Of a stretch of 64,000 bases of DNA, positions 34,589-46,338 are shown piece by piece. Below the pieces are notes generated by a model. That model was not told where the DNA came from and did no database searches. It worked only from the letters and a program-made list of their open reading frames with translations. Positions within the stretch are counted from its first letter, which is position 1, and each line of letters starts with the position of its first letter. The DNA comes from Lepisosteus oculatus (Eukaryota > Chordata > Actinopteri > Semionotiformes > Lepisosteidae): the NCBI RefSeq assembly GCF_040954835.1, contig NC_090698.1:42940157-43004156 (forward strand). The letters are read 5' to 3'. Position numbers and translations under genes: made by a program.

Positions 34589-35125
34589 TGTCACATTGCG
34601 TAGTTCAGGACCCTCAGCAGATGGTATAATCCGGACGTGACTGGAAAAAGACTTTTAGGGAAACACAGCAGGAGGAGGACAGGAAGACCGAAAGGGAGGC
34701 GTGACGGCCGTGATCTCGTGCTCAGGGGGCGTGGCGTAGGCGAACAAGTCCAGTGGGAATCCAAGAGGGAAAAACAGGGCGCAATCCAAAATCCAGGTTG
34801 CCGGGAGATCCAATCCGAGACAGGCAAGATTATAACCGGAACGGGATCCGGAACAGGGACAGGGAACCAGGAGGATAAAAACACTAATGAGGCCAGGCGC
34901 TCCGAAGCCCTGGACGCCGATCAGAAGCCCAAGTCCTCAAGCCGCGGACACAGGGCAACTTGATGGTAGGCGGGCCTCTGGGTGTCCATCTTCCAATGCA
35001 GAGCCCGGCATAACGGGAACACCCGCCTTAAATAAAGACGGACAAAACAGGGGGGAGGCGCATGAAATCAACTAAAATACGAAAGAGCCGGAGCTCCCTT
35101 AAGAGGTAGGATTACTATCGTGACA
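34589..35125 (-). mobile_element. Solo-LTR-like insertion (TGTCAC...GTGACA), about 537 bp
   Basis: Flanked by catat on both sides (34584-34588 and 35126-35130), it begins TGTCACATTGCG and ends TATCGTGACA as written. On the minus strand it has a TATA-like TATTTAAGGCGGG and resembles the unit at 10656. It interrupts a SINE, so it is younger than that SINE. It looks structurally complete as a solo LTR and has no internal genes. Confidence 0.7.
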
Positions 35126-35168
35126 CATATGGATTCAGAATTGTACCCAGGGCTGCAGTGCTCTGAGA

Positions 35169-37586
35169 CAGCCCAAAAACCATATTTCAGTTTATGAAGT
35201 GTTTTCTAATCCTAGGTTAGTGTGAATATAATGAGTTTGTACCTCATAGAGGAATCTAGATTATTGATACAAATTAGCAAATGCACTGGTGCCAATACAG
35301 GTGCCTGAAATACTCCATTTTAATTAGGTAACCTTAATCTGTAGTCTTTTGGAAACCATCTTCTTACTGTTCATTAAGCAATTCTTAATCCAGGTACATT
35401 CATTGTTTTAAGTGCCTGCTGCCTGCAAGATGAAATCAATCGTATAGGAAGAAAAGCCTTCTGAAAATCTAAATATTCAAAGCCTTATTCCTGTTTTAAA
35501 GCATTACTGTTGTCACTATTTAAAGAATTCCAGCAAATTAGATACAAAATACCTACAGTACCTCTTCTACCTCTTGGCTGTCCCATACAATAATACTGCC
35601 GTACAGATGGCCCTCTGCAGGAGTTCTAATTGTCACCTCCATGGACTTGCTTGTGATTGAAAGACAAATTTAAATTTCAAAGTGTTCTGTTGTATTTATT
35701 TTAGACTCTGTTTTAATATGTAGAGTTTCTCTTTCTATCTTCTATTCTCTCTCCCCCCATCTTTGTTATGTTAGATGTTGTCTTTGCTTTCATCTGTTTC
35801 CTATGGTGGTGTGGAGGGTCTTCTGTGGTTTCCTGTGTTACCTTGTGTCTTCTTTACTGACCTTTTCCTGTCTCCTCCATGTTCTCACCAGCTGCTGTGT
35901 GATCCAGTTCTCCGTCAGAGACAGAATAGAACCTATGTGCTGGGATTTTGTAGTCTCATTGATTGGTTGAACATATAAATAAGGAAGAAACAAAGACAAT
36001 GTATTTCAGGACACAGAAATGATTTTATTTCATACACTGCTAGAGTTTTCTGCTCAGTTAACTTCCCTGGCATTGAAACTACAGTTGAACAGGTATGAGG
36101 GCTAAAAGCAGTGCAATTCCACTTGTGGTTCTACCGTACAAATAGTGTCAATTTAATACAGCTAAGATGAATAATGAGGGAAAATCGACTATTAGAAAGC
36201 TTGGATTTTACTACTAACAGCTTTTAAATTTCACATTTTACCTTCTTCTGTTTCTTCTTCTTTACCATCATCTATTTTCCTTCTGAACCCGAAATTCAAA
36301 TCTTTTGAGTGCCCCAGAGAACAAAGAGCTGTCTGAGTTCAGTTACAAGGGTATTCTGTTGATGCCTTGTTTACGTTATGGAGACATAAATAGTCCAGCC
36401 TTTTGACTTATCTTCCCTCTCTTGAGAGGGTGATGGCCAGTTTCCAGGAGAAGGGGAAATGTCATGGATCCTCTTAAGAGCTGCCTCACTGAGTGATAAG
36501 GTATATCTCTTCTTCAGAGATATGCTCTGGGCTGCACGCTCTCACCGTATTGTGAATCTTGATTATTTTAATTTTAGTGGTACCATCTATGTGTAATAAT
36601 TGTTTTGAAGTTGAGCAATCATCAGACTGAAACCACCAACATTAGAATTAGTCCATCTCAGCACTCTTGCTGCTGCTTTGGTACCATATGTTTTTTTCCC
36701 AAACCGTCAACATCTTTTAAATTAAAATTAGGTTGAAATGAAGGACACTGAAATCATCCAGGTTTTGCCAAAAGACGACATACAACTAGAATGCTTCTCA
36801 AATCAGGAGAGCTCAGCACAGACCTGTCTGCCTGTTAGTGATCTCCCATACCTTCAAGACTTGTGTTCTCTTTCAGCTTGATGTGTGATCCACTGAAAAA
36901 AGGTTCACCATCCTGAAATCAATAAATGTAGTGTTTGCGTCTCTTCAGTTTATTTATTTAATGCTCGAAAGCAAATACCCGTTTTATTTAAAATGTGAGA
37001 GATGTTGTGTTTCATAACATTAAGAACCACTACTTTTTTTTAAATGAGATCTGAGAAAAGTCTACAAAATCTTTAATGCAGTATTTTACAAACTGCTGTA
37101 GAATGTAATGTTGAAATACAATACAAACAACATTAAGATTGGTAAAGTGTTCACTGCACATTTTTTCCAGTAATGTCAAAAACCTAATTACACAAATCAA
37201 ATGAACAGTCTTACTTGCATTTACTGCATCTATTTTCTCTCTCAGCACCATTAGAAGAATCAGATTAACGGCAACAATTCACTAGCTTTAATGTATAAAA
37301 TGGAATAAAATGGAAAAGTATTTTTCCCTTTGTGAATAAACTTATTGTGGCAATGATTTCATAAGGAGTTAGTAAATTTAGTGTAGATGTACATTTTCAA
37401 GATGAAAAAATGAATGACATTTAACAGGTAATGTACAGTAATGCTGCTAAAATGTGCAAGGTCATATTAAAGCCAAACCACTTACATTAAATTACAGTTA
37501 CGCAAAGCATATTATAATGTTGATTTATTTTCAAACTGATAACATAAAACTTAATTATCATCTATAATAGTAAACAGTTTAGCAAG
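35169..37586. other. Spacer, no gene seen
   Basis: No coding exon, RNA or clear repeat recognised. The frames present are short and featureless. Confidence 0.35.
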
Positions 37587-38888
37587 ACATTAAGATAGCT
37601 TTAACCTACATCAAGCTCTAATCTCTGGCAAATGAAATAATGTGGTCTTGGTGAACTTATTGTCTATCACTGAATGCCTTTGTGGACAGAGGTACTGTTC
37701 ATTTAGAAAAATCCCAAAAGTGCTCATTTACTAAAAAAATCTTTTTAGGTCTTTATAAAGAAATAGAAAAGAAAATACTCTGTAATGAAATAACCATTTT
37801 AAGGAATTCCTAATCTTCTATATTGATGATGTTGTTGATGATGATGATATTATATGCGGTGGGTGATACAGTACCATTGCACAAGTGCACATTTCTTCTG
37901 GGGTTTGTGAAATGTCTTGTTTATGCTGATAATATGCAACAAATCTTATCTCCCTTTGTTTCCATGGCAGCCACTTGGCTGCTTGAGATGCAAGACCAGG
38001 CCCAAAAATGACACCAAGATTCCTGATGCAAGTACTGGTTTAAAAACCTTCAATAGTAAAAGTAGACCTGACACAGATGCAGAGTTAATATGAAAATTAA
38101 ACAGTGATTGCAGTATGAACGTTCAGAAGTAGAAACAAATGCTGCATCCATTTTTAATATCTAAGTATGACAAAGCAGATAGTTCATATAAATAGATCAA
38201 ATCTAGTTGTGCAATTATTAATTTGGTGTTAATGGCATTGAAATTAAAACCAATACAATATCAATGAAGACTTGAATCCGAGGGTTCATATCCATCCATC
38301 CATCTGGCTGATTTTTTTATTACTGTTACTATTATAGCATGGTCAGGTCCAGAATTGAACATGGGGCACACAGAGCAATGGTAACCACTGTGTCACCACG
38401 CTGCTGCCTTCCAAAGGTAACATATAGCTACTAAAACAAAAAGGACCAAGACCCAAGCCCTGCAGAACACTAGGTGTGACCCACTTTTTCAAGGAGAAGC
38501 AATGCCTCAATTGAATACATTGTTTTTTAGCTTTTTTTACTAACTAAAATGTTGAAAGCAGTTTTGGTTAAACCAATAAATATCTCTAATCTATTCAGCA
38601 TGATGGTATGGACATTAGAAGTCATAGTAAACCAGTAATGGTCAAGAGCTGTTTCAGTGCTATGCATTGTTTTGAACCCAGACTGAAATGACTCATGCTG
38701 CTCATCTGCAGTCCAAAGACATACTGGTAGGTTAGTTGACTTCTGGGGAAATCTTTTAACTGTACAGCCTGTCCTAGAATCTTTAAATTCTACAAATCTG
38801 CAATTAAATTTATAAACTAGATATTGGATGGTAACAACTGTGTTTGAGTTGTTAAAGTTGTTAACGTTTAACTTCTTAATTGCAAGAG
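37587..38888 (+). repeat. Local duplication, first copy (segments X and Y)
   Basis: Segment X (37587-37983, from gacattaagatagctttaacc to cagccacttgg) and segment Y (37984-38888, ending cttcttaattgcaaga) form one unit. X is repeated directly after it at 38889-39235. Y is repeated at 42135-43068. Y contains an internal tRNA-type SINE fragment (about 38284-38408), also present in its copy. Confidence 0.85.
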
Positions 38889-39235
38889 ACATTAAGATAG
38901 CTTTAACCTATATCAAGCTCTAATCTCTGGCATCTACAATGCCTTTGTGGACAGAGGTACTGTTCATTTAGAAAAATCCCAAAAATTTACTAAAAAAAGT
39001 ATTTTTAGGTCTTTATAAAGAAACAGAAAAGAAAGTAATCCGTAATTAGATAACCGTTTTAAGGAATTCCTAATCTTCTATACTGATGATGTTGTTGATG
39101 ATGATGATATTATAAGAGGTGGATGATACCATTGCAGAAGTGCACATTTCTTCTGGGATTTGTAAAATGTCTTGTTCATGCTGATAATATGCAACAAATC
39201 TCTAATGTCCCTTTGTTTCCATGGCAGCCACTTGT
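38889..39235 (+). repeat. Local duplication, second copy of X
   Basis: Closely matches 37587-37980, including the gatgatgttgttgatgatga stretch and the tgcacatttcttctggg block, with small deletions. The match stops at cagccacttg, where a sequence of about 2.9 kb intervenes before Y resumes. Confidence 0.85.
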
Positions 39236-40770
39236 TTTCTGTTGATCTGTTGATCACTGGTGTGTTAGCACTTCATTGTACTTTATAGCCTCAGGAGTTT
39301 TCGGGACTGTAATGATCTAGGACACAATGTGACACTAAAACTTACTGGGGAAAAAAGCAGTTAAGAGCTGCAGTTGTTTTTATTAATGATATCATTTTTA
39401 TGTTTAATTGAGGTAATTTAAAGAAATTTTCAGTTGGATGTTAAAACTGCACTATACATGTAGGTTGGGATGGTGACATCACATGATGCCCCCAAACAAC
39501 AGCGTGTTAAATTTTTAATGTGCTGCACAACAATATTTCCATGACTGCCAGTTCACAATCATTAAGTGACAAAAGACGTTTTGTCTGGAGCCTTAATTGT
39601 AAAGAATGGTTTAACGAATTCAGCCAAATCCATTGCTCAGTTATATTTTCTTTGGATACTGCTCTGTGGATGTCTATGTATGGAAGTAACAATCATATTC
39701 CTGAAAATATTTTGGAAATTTATTTTAATCTCCCTATCAGTCATAACAATAGTAACAACAATACAAATAACCTTTATTTTATCTACTGTAGCATGTTTAA
39801 AGTTGCTTCTAAAAGCACTTCTGTTTTACAAAAACGTACTGTTGTAAAGAGTTTACCGTTCTGATGAAAACAGAAAAAAACAAATGAGACATTTTCTAAA
39901 ACAAATGTTTTGAAACATTGAAATAAATGTTTAAAAACATTGGAAACGATTACTTATCTCCTAAAATCAAAAATGGGAGAATTCAGAGATCTGGGATTCA
40001 TTTCTAAACTTTCTAGGGAATCATAGGGGTAACATCTAGAGGGAAGGGGAGTAAAGGCCTAAATTAAGGGAACTACTTTATGAAAGGTAATACATTTTAA
40101 GCCTTTTATATAACGTGTATTTATGTTAAAAGACGAACACTTACAGTACAGTATGTGACTTGTGTTTTGAAACACTGCAATTGTATGAGCTATTTGTTAA
40201 GTATGCAAACTGTCTGGATGTTTTATCACATTCTTCCCTTTTATAGTTGTTTTCTTTTTTTGTTGTTTGTACATAGTTCATATTTTCTCATTTCATGTTT
40301 AATATGGAAAAACTGGGTGTTTTTCTCATGCTCCCCTTCTTCTCACGCTTCCCCCACACTTTTTGGTGGCACAGCCCAGATCCCAGGAATAACAAAAAGT
40401 GAGTCTTTGGAATGTAATGTGACAAGAATACGTGATTGGCAGCATCTTAGCATACCATGGAAAAAACATGGAAAAATTTGTTTATTTTCTACAAAATATG
40501 AAAACGTGTTGTGACCCTTGTCCGCCTAGGAAGGGAAGAGGTCTATGTATGGCTTTTTTTGAGCCATAAATTGTGAGATCCCATGCCATTTTGTACACAG
40601 CTTGCCCCCAAAGCCAACCCCCCCCCACCTCCCACAGTGAAGGCTTGTATTTTTACTCTACACTGTATGTATCCATACAATGCTGAAATCATATGAAAAA
40701 GATGGGTGGGAGACAAGGAGACACAATTCTGTTAAATCAGGCCTGCCTCCTCAATTACAGCATTTTACAC
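39236..40770. other. Sequence intervening between X' and Y', no gene seen
   Basis: No counterpart in the first X-Y unit. Short open frames (for example 39520-39864) have no recognisable domain. Confidence 0.4.
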
Positions 40771-41359
40771 ATAATAATAATAATTAATAATAATTGCTTA
40801 CACTTATATAGCGCTTTTCTGGACACTCCATTCAAAGCACTTTAAAGGTAATGGGGACTCCCCTCCACCACCACCAATATGCAGCATCCACCTGGATGAT
40901 GCGACAGCAGCCACAGTGCGCCAGAACGCTCACCACACATCAGCTCCCACTGGGGAGGAGAGCAGAGTAATGAAGCCAATTCATAGATGGGGATTATAAG
41001 GAAGCCATCATTGGTAAGGGCCAATAGGAAATTTGGCCAGGACACTGGGGTTACATCCCTACTCTTTTCGAGAAACGCTCTGGGAGTTTTAATGACCACA
41101 GAGAGTCAGGACCTCAGTTTTATGTCTCATTTGAAAGGACGGTGCCTGTTTACAGTATAGTGTTCCCGTCACTATACTGGGGCATTAGGACCCACATGGA
41201 CCACAGGGTGAGCACCCCCTGCTGGCCCCACTAACACCTCTTCCAGCAGCAACCTTAGTTTTTCCCAGGAGGTCTTTCATCCAGGTACAGGCCAGGCTCA
41301 CACCTGCTTAGCTTCAGTGGGTTGCCAGTTGTGAGTTGCAGGGTGATATGGCTGCTGGC
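40771..41359 (-). repeat. 5S-rRNA-headed Deu-type SINE (full length)
   Basis: Second full copy of the family seen at 27496-28064. The 5S-like head (gaagctaagcaggtgtgagc on the minus strand) lies at the high end and the AAT-rich tail at 40771. Confidence 0.82.
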
Positions 41360-41864
41360 TCATAATATGAACATCCAATCAGGAAGAGGTCCCAGAGAAC
41401 TAGAAACTACTGAAGGTGGAATGATACAGTATTCCTCTGTCGAAGTACAATAATTCACCTACAATGTGTTGAGTGCATTGCGAACAACCTTCTTTTATTT
41501 GAGCTGTATTATGTACATCAGTTTGTACTTAACATAGTTCTGTGTAGGCTATAGCAACAGGGGTATTCAACTTTATTTCCCAATAGCCCTCTTCAAAACT
41601 TAATCAACTGCTCCACCTCCTGGTTAAATTTTGAGCAGTGATAAAAAGGCAATGCGGATGTTCAGAACATTAATTTCTAGGGCTTATTATTGTTTAATTA
41701 ACTTTATCACATTGATATCATTGTCAAACAAAATACCCTTATTTTAATAAACATTTTTCTCAAGTTAAACATTTCAAATGAAGCCTCAAATGGCATTAAT
41801 TTATACTGTATACCTTCTTAAAAAATTCATCTACGGTAAGTAAAGGCTTGCAGCATCAAAAAGA

Positions 41865-42131
41865 GTGAGGGTGTTACTCCAGTGTCCTGGAAAAATGTCC
41901 CCTTACCTTTACCAATCATAGCCCCCTAATAATGTCTGTCTATGAATTGGCTTCTCCCCACTAATACGTGATGTGTGGTGAGCATACTGGTGGACTATGG
42001 CTGCCCTCGCATCATCCAGGTGGGTGCTACACATTGGTGGTAGTGGAGGGGAGTCCCCATTACCTGTAAAGTGCTTTTAGTAAAGTGTCCAGAAAAGAGC
42101 CATATACTTTAAGTGTAAGACATTAATTATT
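41865..42131 (+). repeat. Deu-type SINE, 3' part, diverged
   Basis: Contains gtgttactccagtgtcctgg, gctgccctcgcatcatccagg, acattggtggtag and gtgcttttagtaaagtgtcc. The 5S head is missing. It ends where segment Y' begins. Confidence 0.7.
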
Positions 42132-42134
42132 TCA

Positions 42135-43068
42135 AGCTTGAGATGCAAGACCAGGCTCAAAAATGATACCAAGATTCCTGATGTAAGTACTGGTTTGAAA
42201 ACCTTTAATAGTAAAATTAGACCTGACACAGATGCATTAACACAGAATTAATACAAATTCTGTTCAGAAGTAGAAACAAATGCTGCATCCATTTTTAATA
42301 TCTACAGTAAGTATGACAAAGCAGATAGTTCATATAAATAGATAAAATCTAGTTGTGCAATTATTAATTTGGGTGTTAATGGCATTGAAATTAAAACCGA
42401 TACAATATCAATGAAGACTTGAATCCAAGGGTCCATATCCATCCATTCATCTGGCTGATTTTTAAGTGTAAGGAATTATTTTATTATTATAACTGTCACT
42501 ATTTTGGCATGGCCAGGTCCAGAATTGAACATGGGGCACACAGAGCAATGGTAACCACTGTGTCACCACGCTGCTGCCTTCCAAACGTAACATATAGCTA
42601 CTAAAACGAAAAGGACCAAGACCCAAGCCCTGCAGGACACTAGGTGTGACCCACTTTTTCAAGGAGAAGCAATGCCTCAATTGAATACATTGTTTTTAAG
42701 CTTTTTTTAATAACTAAAATGTTGAAAGCAGTTTTGGTTAGACCAATAAATCTCTCTAATCTATTCAGCATGATGGTATGGACATTAGAAGTCATAGTAA
42801 ACCAGTAATGGTCAAGAGCTGTTTCAGTGCTATGCATTGTTTTGAACCCAGACTGAAATGACTCATGCTGCTCATCTGCAGATAAGCACAGTCCAAAGAC
42901 ATACTGGTAGGTTAGTTGACTTCTGGGGAAATCTTTTAACTGTACAGCCTGTCCTAGAATCTTTAAATTCTACAAATCTGCAATTAAATTTATAAACTAG
43001 ATATTGGATTGTAACAACTGTGTTTGAGTTGTTAAAGTTGTTAACATTTAACTTCTTAATTGCAAGAG
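42135..43068 (+). repeat. Local duplication, second copy of Y
   Basis: Closely matches 37984-38888, from cttgagatgcaagaccagg to cttcttaattgcaaga, including the internal SINE fragment (about 42430-42566). Confidence 0.88.
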
Positions 43069-43426
43069 GACCAAGACAGAGTCAGATGTTTCAATTTAGA
43101 ATTGAAAAAAATAATAATCTATTGGACTTGTCAATAGCCAATCGAAGAGTGGCATTCCAAGAGTTATAAGATTCTTATAGTATACAGAACATCCTGCCTT
43201 ACAGCTGTCACAGGTTTACTGTAAGATTATGTTGCTTGAAGGCAAGTAAATTAACAGACAAGCTGATATTCCTCCAGTTCACTCTAGCCTGGGTCCATGA
43301 GATTTCATGGAGGATAACTCCAGAAGTGAGGTGAGAAGAAGAAATGAGGCCTCTCTAGTTTTTATCCACAACTAAACATGCCACCAAGGGGAGAAATATG
43401 AACCATAATGGAGTCTTCACTAGTTA

Positions 43427-43725
43427 CAGTGGTGCTAGAAAGTTTGTGAACCCTTTAGAATGTTCTGAATTTCTGCTTAAATATGACCTTAAATGTGATC
43501 AGATCTAGGTCATAAAAATCGATAAAGAGAACCCAATAAAACAAATAACACACACAAAAGGATATACTTTTTCATTCATTTTTTGATCAAAATGATCCAA
43601 CATTAAATGTCTTTGTCGGAAAAGGTATGTGAACCTATGGTTTTAGTAACTGATCACATTTTAGGTTACATTTATGCAGAAATTCAGAAAATTCTAAAGT
43701 GTCACGAACATTTCTAGCACCACTG
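43427..43725. mobile_element. Mariner/Tc1-type MITE
   Basis: Perfect terminal inverted repeats CAGTGGTGCTAGAAA, a TA on each side (43425-43426 and 43726-43727), length 299 bp, and internal sequence (gtttgtgaaccctttagaat) typical of vertebrate mariner-derived MITEs. No transposase frame. Confidence 0.9.
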
Positions 43726-44181
43726 TAGCTGAGGGGCAGTTGCAGGAGAATTTAAAATGGATTGGGGAAAAATACATCTGAATTACTAGACCTGCTGCAG
43801 CAAAACCCAATAGTTTGTGCATAGATACCAGAACCTCTTCTTTATCTGGACTATCTAATAGGTTATTGAATGTGCAGGTTTCTAACAAGCAGATGACACT
43901 TCACTTTTCTAATACTTGTTTCACTTACAGTAAAAAGTATTTTTACTTTTAAAATACTATAAATACTATATTTATAAATTTTATAAACCTGTAATTTGAA
44001 TAAATAATTAAGCATCTAATCTGCTTACAACATGAATATTCATTTGATTTCAGCCTTGTGTAACTTTTGAAAGAACATACAGTGCTTTTTTTCAATTGTT
44101 GTCATATGAGTGCAAAATCAAAATTATCAGAGCCAGTTATGTACTGTATTTGCTACTACTAATGTTAACCTCACATTTATT

Positions 44182-44402
44182 AGAAATGCCATACAGTGTC
44201 TCTGTTATTATACTGGGGTATTAGGACCCACACAGACCGCAAAGTGAGCACTCCCTACTGGTCCCACTAACACCTCTCCTAGCAGCAACCTTAGTTTTTC
44301 CCAGGAGTTCTCCCATCCAGGCACTGGCCAGGCTCATATCCACTTAGCTTCAATGGATTACCAGTTGTGAGTTGCAGGCCAATATAGCTGCTGCCTATGG
44401 CT
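44182..44402 (-). repeat. Deu-type SINE, 5S head part
   Basis: Minus-strand 5S-like head (high end) and the following agtgggaccagtagg block only. The core and tail are absent. Confidence 0.7.
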
Positions 44403-46043
44403 TTTGCTTGAAATGCCGTTACATATTTTTTTGCATTTTCATAATGTGAGTGTCTCAGTTTTTTATCTTGACTGACAAAGAAGAGTAATGCATGCTTTTG
44501 TCTCCTCCAGGTTAGAAGTTATTGCAATGTAATGCTTGCTTGTGTATTCACACATATTCATTACCCAGCTGAGTTGAATTGGAACTGAAACTAGCAAGCA
44601 TTTCTCTCCTGTTTTAGCCTCACTATGCCTGAAAGACAGACACTTAAGTTCAATGACTCTAGGGATCTGAGCCCATAAATAACTCATGAGGACGGTTACT
44701 TAAGCAGCAGGAGATTTTATTTTGGAGACATAGGAGAGCTAATAAGAACAGACCTTCTTCAACTAAACACTCCAACAGCCACCCCTAACGTCCTCATTAT
44801 ATCCCCAATTATCAGCATGCAATCCCTTTTTATATATTACTCTCATGTGAGAATATGCACTTCAAAACCTTTAACCAATAATCAATTAGCATTTAAACTA
44901 CCAGAGCTCATTTAAACTAGTTACCAGAGTTAGAGGGCCTTTGGCGTCCTTGTGTGGCAGCTCATCTACTACTGCAGTCCTTCCGCGGTCCTGCCACACA
45001 CGTTGCATTTCAGAGTAAGAGTCTAGCTAATGCTTCCTACTGTACCTTTAAGGGATGTACGAACATAAAGTTCACTTTCTAGCTTAATTGGTTTGTTAGT
45101 AGTTCATTGATCCGAACATCCCATTCAGCTCTGCATACTCTGGCCTTCTTTCAGTTCCCAAAAACAGTCTCCAAGCACTAGGAGATAGAACTATGTGTTC
45201 TGTCACTCCAAATTGTGGAACAGTCTTCCACCCTGATTAGATCTTGCAAGTGATGCAGCACTTTCCAATTCTGTCTTAAAATTTACTTTTACACACCCTG
45301 TTAATTCCATTAGGTTCTGGCTCTTTGATGATGATAATAATAATAATATAATAATAATCATCATCATCATCATCCTTGATTGTGGTCTGTGCCGCCTACT
45401 TCATCACTTTTAATAACCTGTCAAACAAAAGTGAAGATACTAGAAATGCATCAGATTAGTTATTGAAACTACAGGTACTCCTATTAACCCATTAAGTATT
45501 TTTATACTTTTTGCTTTTTTCATGCTTTATGTATTTTTATGCTTAAAACATTTTTCTTGATTATCCAATCCAAATATTGAGTGAAGATGGTTCCTTCTGG
45601 TTTGTTTTTCTAGCCTTTTCTGGGGGAGAGATTCTTTACCATTATCTGAATCAAAGCTTTCTGCAGCACTGCTTTTGTTTATTCCTGTTTATAGACCCTT
45701 CCTTGATTCTTTCGGTCTTATCTGATTGTACCATCCCTTTGGCCTCTAGAGTAATCCTAGAAATTCTAAGGTTTCCCCTGGGATTCCGAAGATTCCAAAA
45801 TGGTAGTCCAGCCCATGGGCTGGGAACATCTGTTAATTGTCGTACTTTTCTAGGCATCAGGCATACAGAGTAAACCCTTTTCCCATAGAATAGAAATGAA
45901 CTAATACAGTATGTGCATCTCTGAGTTCTATTTGATGTATTTTACACATTGCTGTAGTAGCACAGGAATAAGTCTGATGCAAAATCATTCTACTCATTAT
46001 TTTGTCAAATTTCTGGTTTTCTGAGATCATATTTTCCTGAAGG
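44403..46043. other. Spacer, no gene seen
   Basis: Includes an imperfect palindrome tgtgtggcag...ctgccacaca near 44953-45001 and a short ATA/ATC simple repeat near 45335-45373. No coding exon recognised. Confidence 0.4.
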
Positions 46044-46338
46044 AGGGTGGTGCAGTGGTTAGCGCTGATGCCTCACAGTGCTGGGACACTGGGTTTAATC
46101 CTAGGAAATTCTATGTTTTCCCTGTGTTTGGTGTAGATTTCCTCTGGTTGCCCTGGTTTTCTCCCGCAGTCCAAAGACAATTAAGTTTAATGGAAAACTA
46201 GTCTTGGTGTGTCTGTGCCAGTTTATGCCCTGTGCTGGCCCAGGGTGCCATGTGCCCATTGTTTGCCAGGATAGGCCCCCGGCTCCCCAGCCACTCTGAA
46301 CTGGATGAAGCAGTTAAAAAATGGATGGATGGAAGTCT
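46044..46338 (+). repeat. tRNA-type SINE
   Basis: ggtggtgcagtggttagcgc (A box) and gggtttaatcc (B-box-like) are followed by the core and a ggatggatgga tail. Confidence 0.82.

Noticed and set aside
44690-45001. Possible LTR-like unit ending in tgtgtggcag...ctgccacaca
   Set aside because: No matching target repeat or second end could be found. The palindrome alone is not enough.
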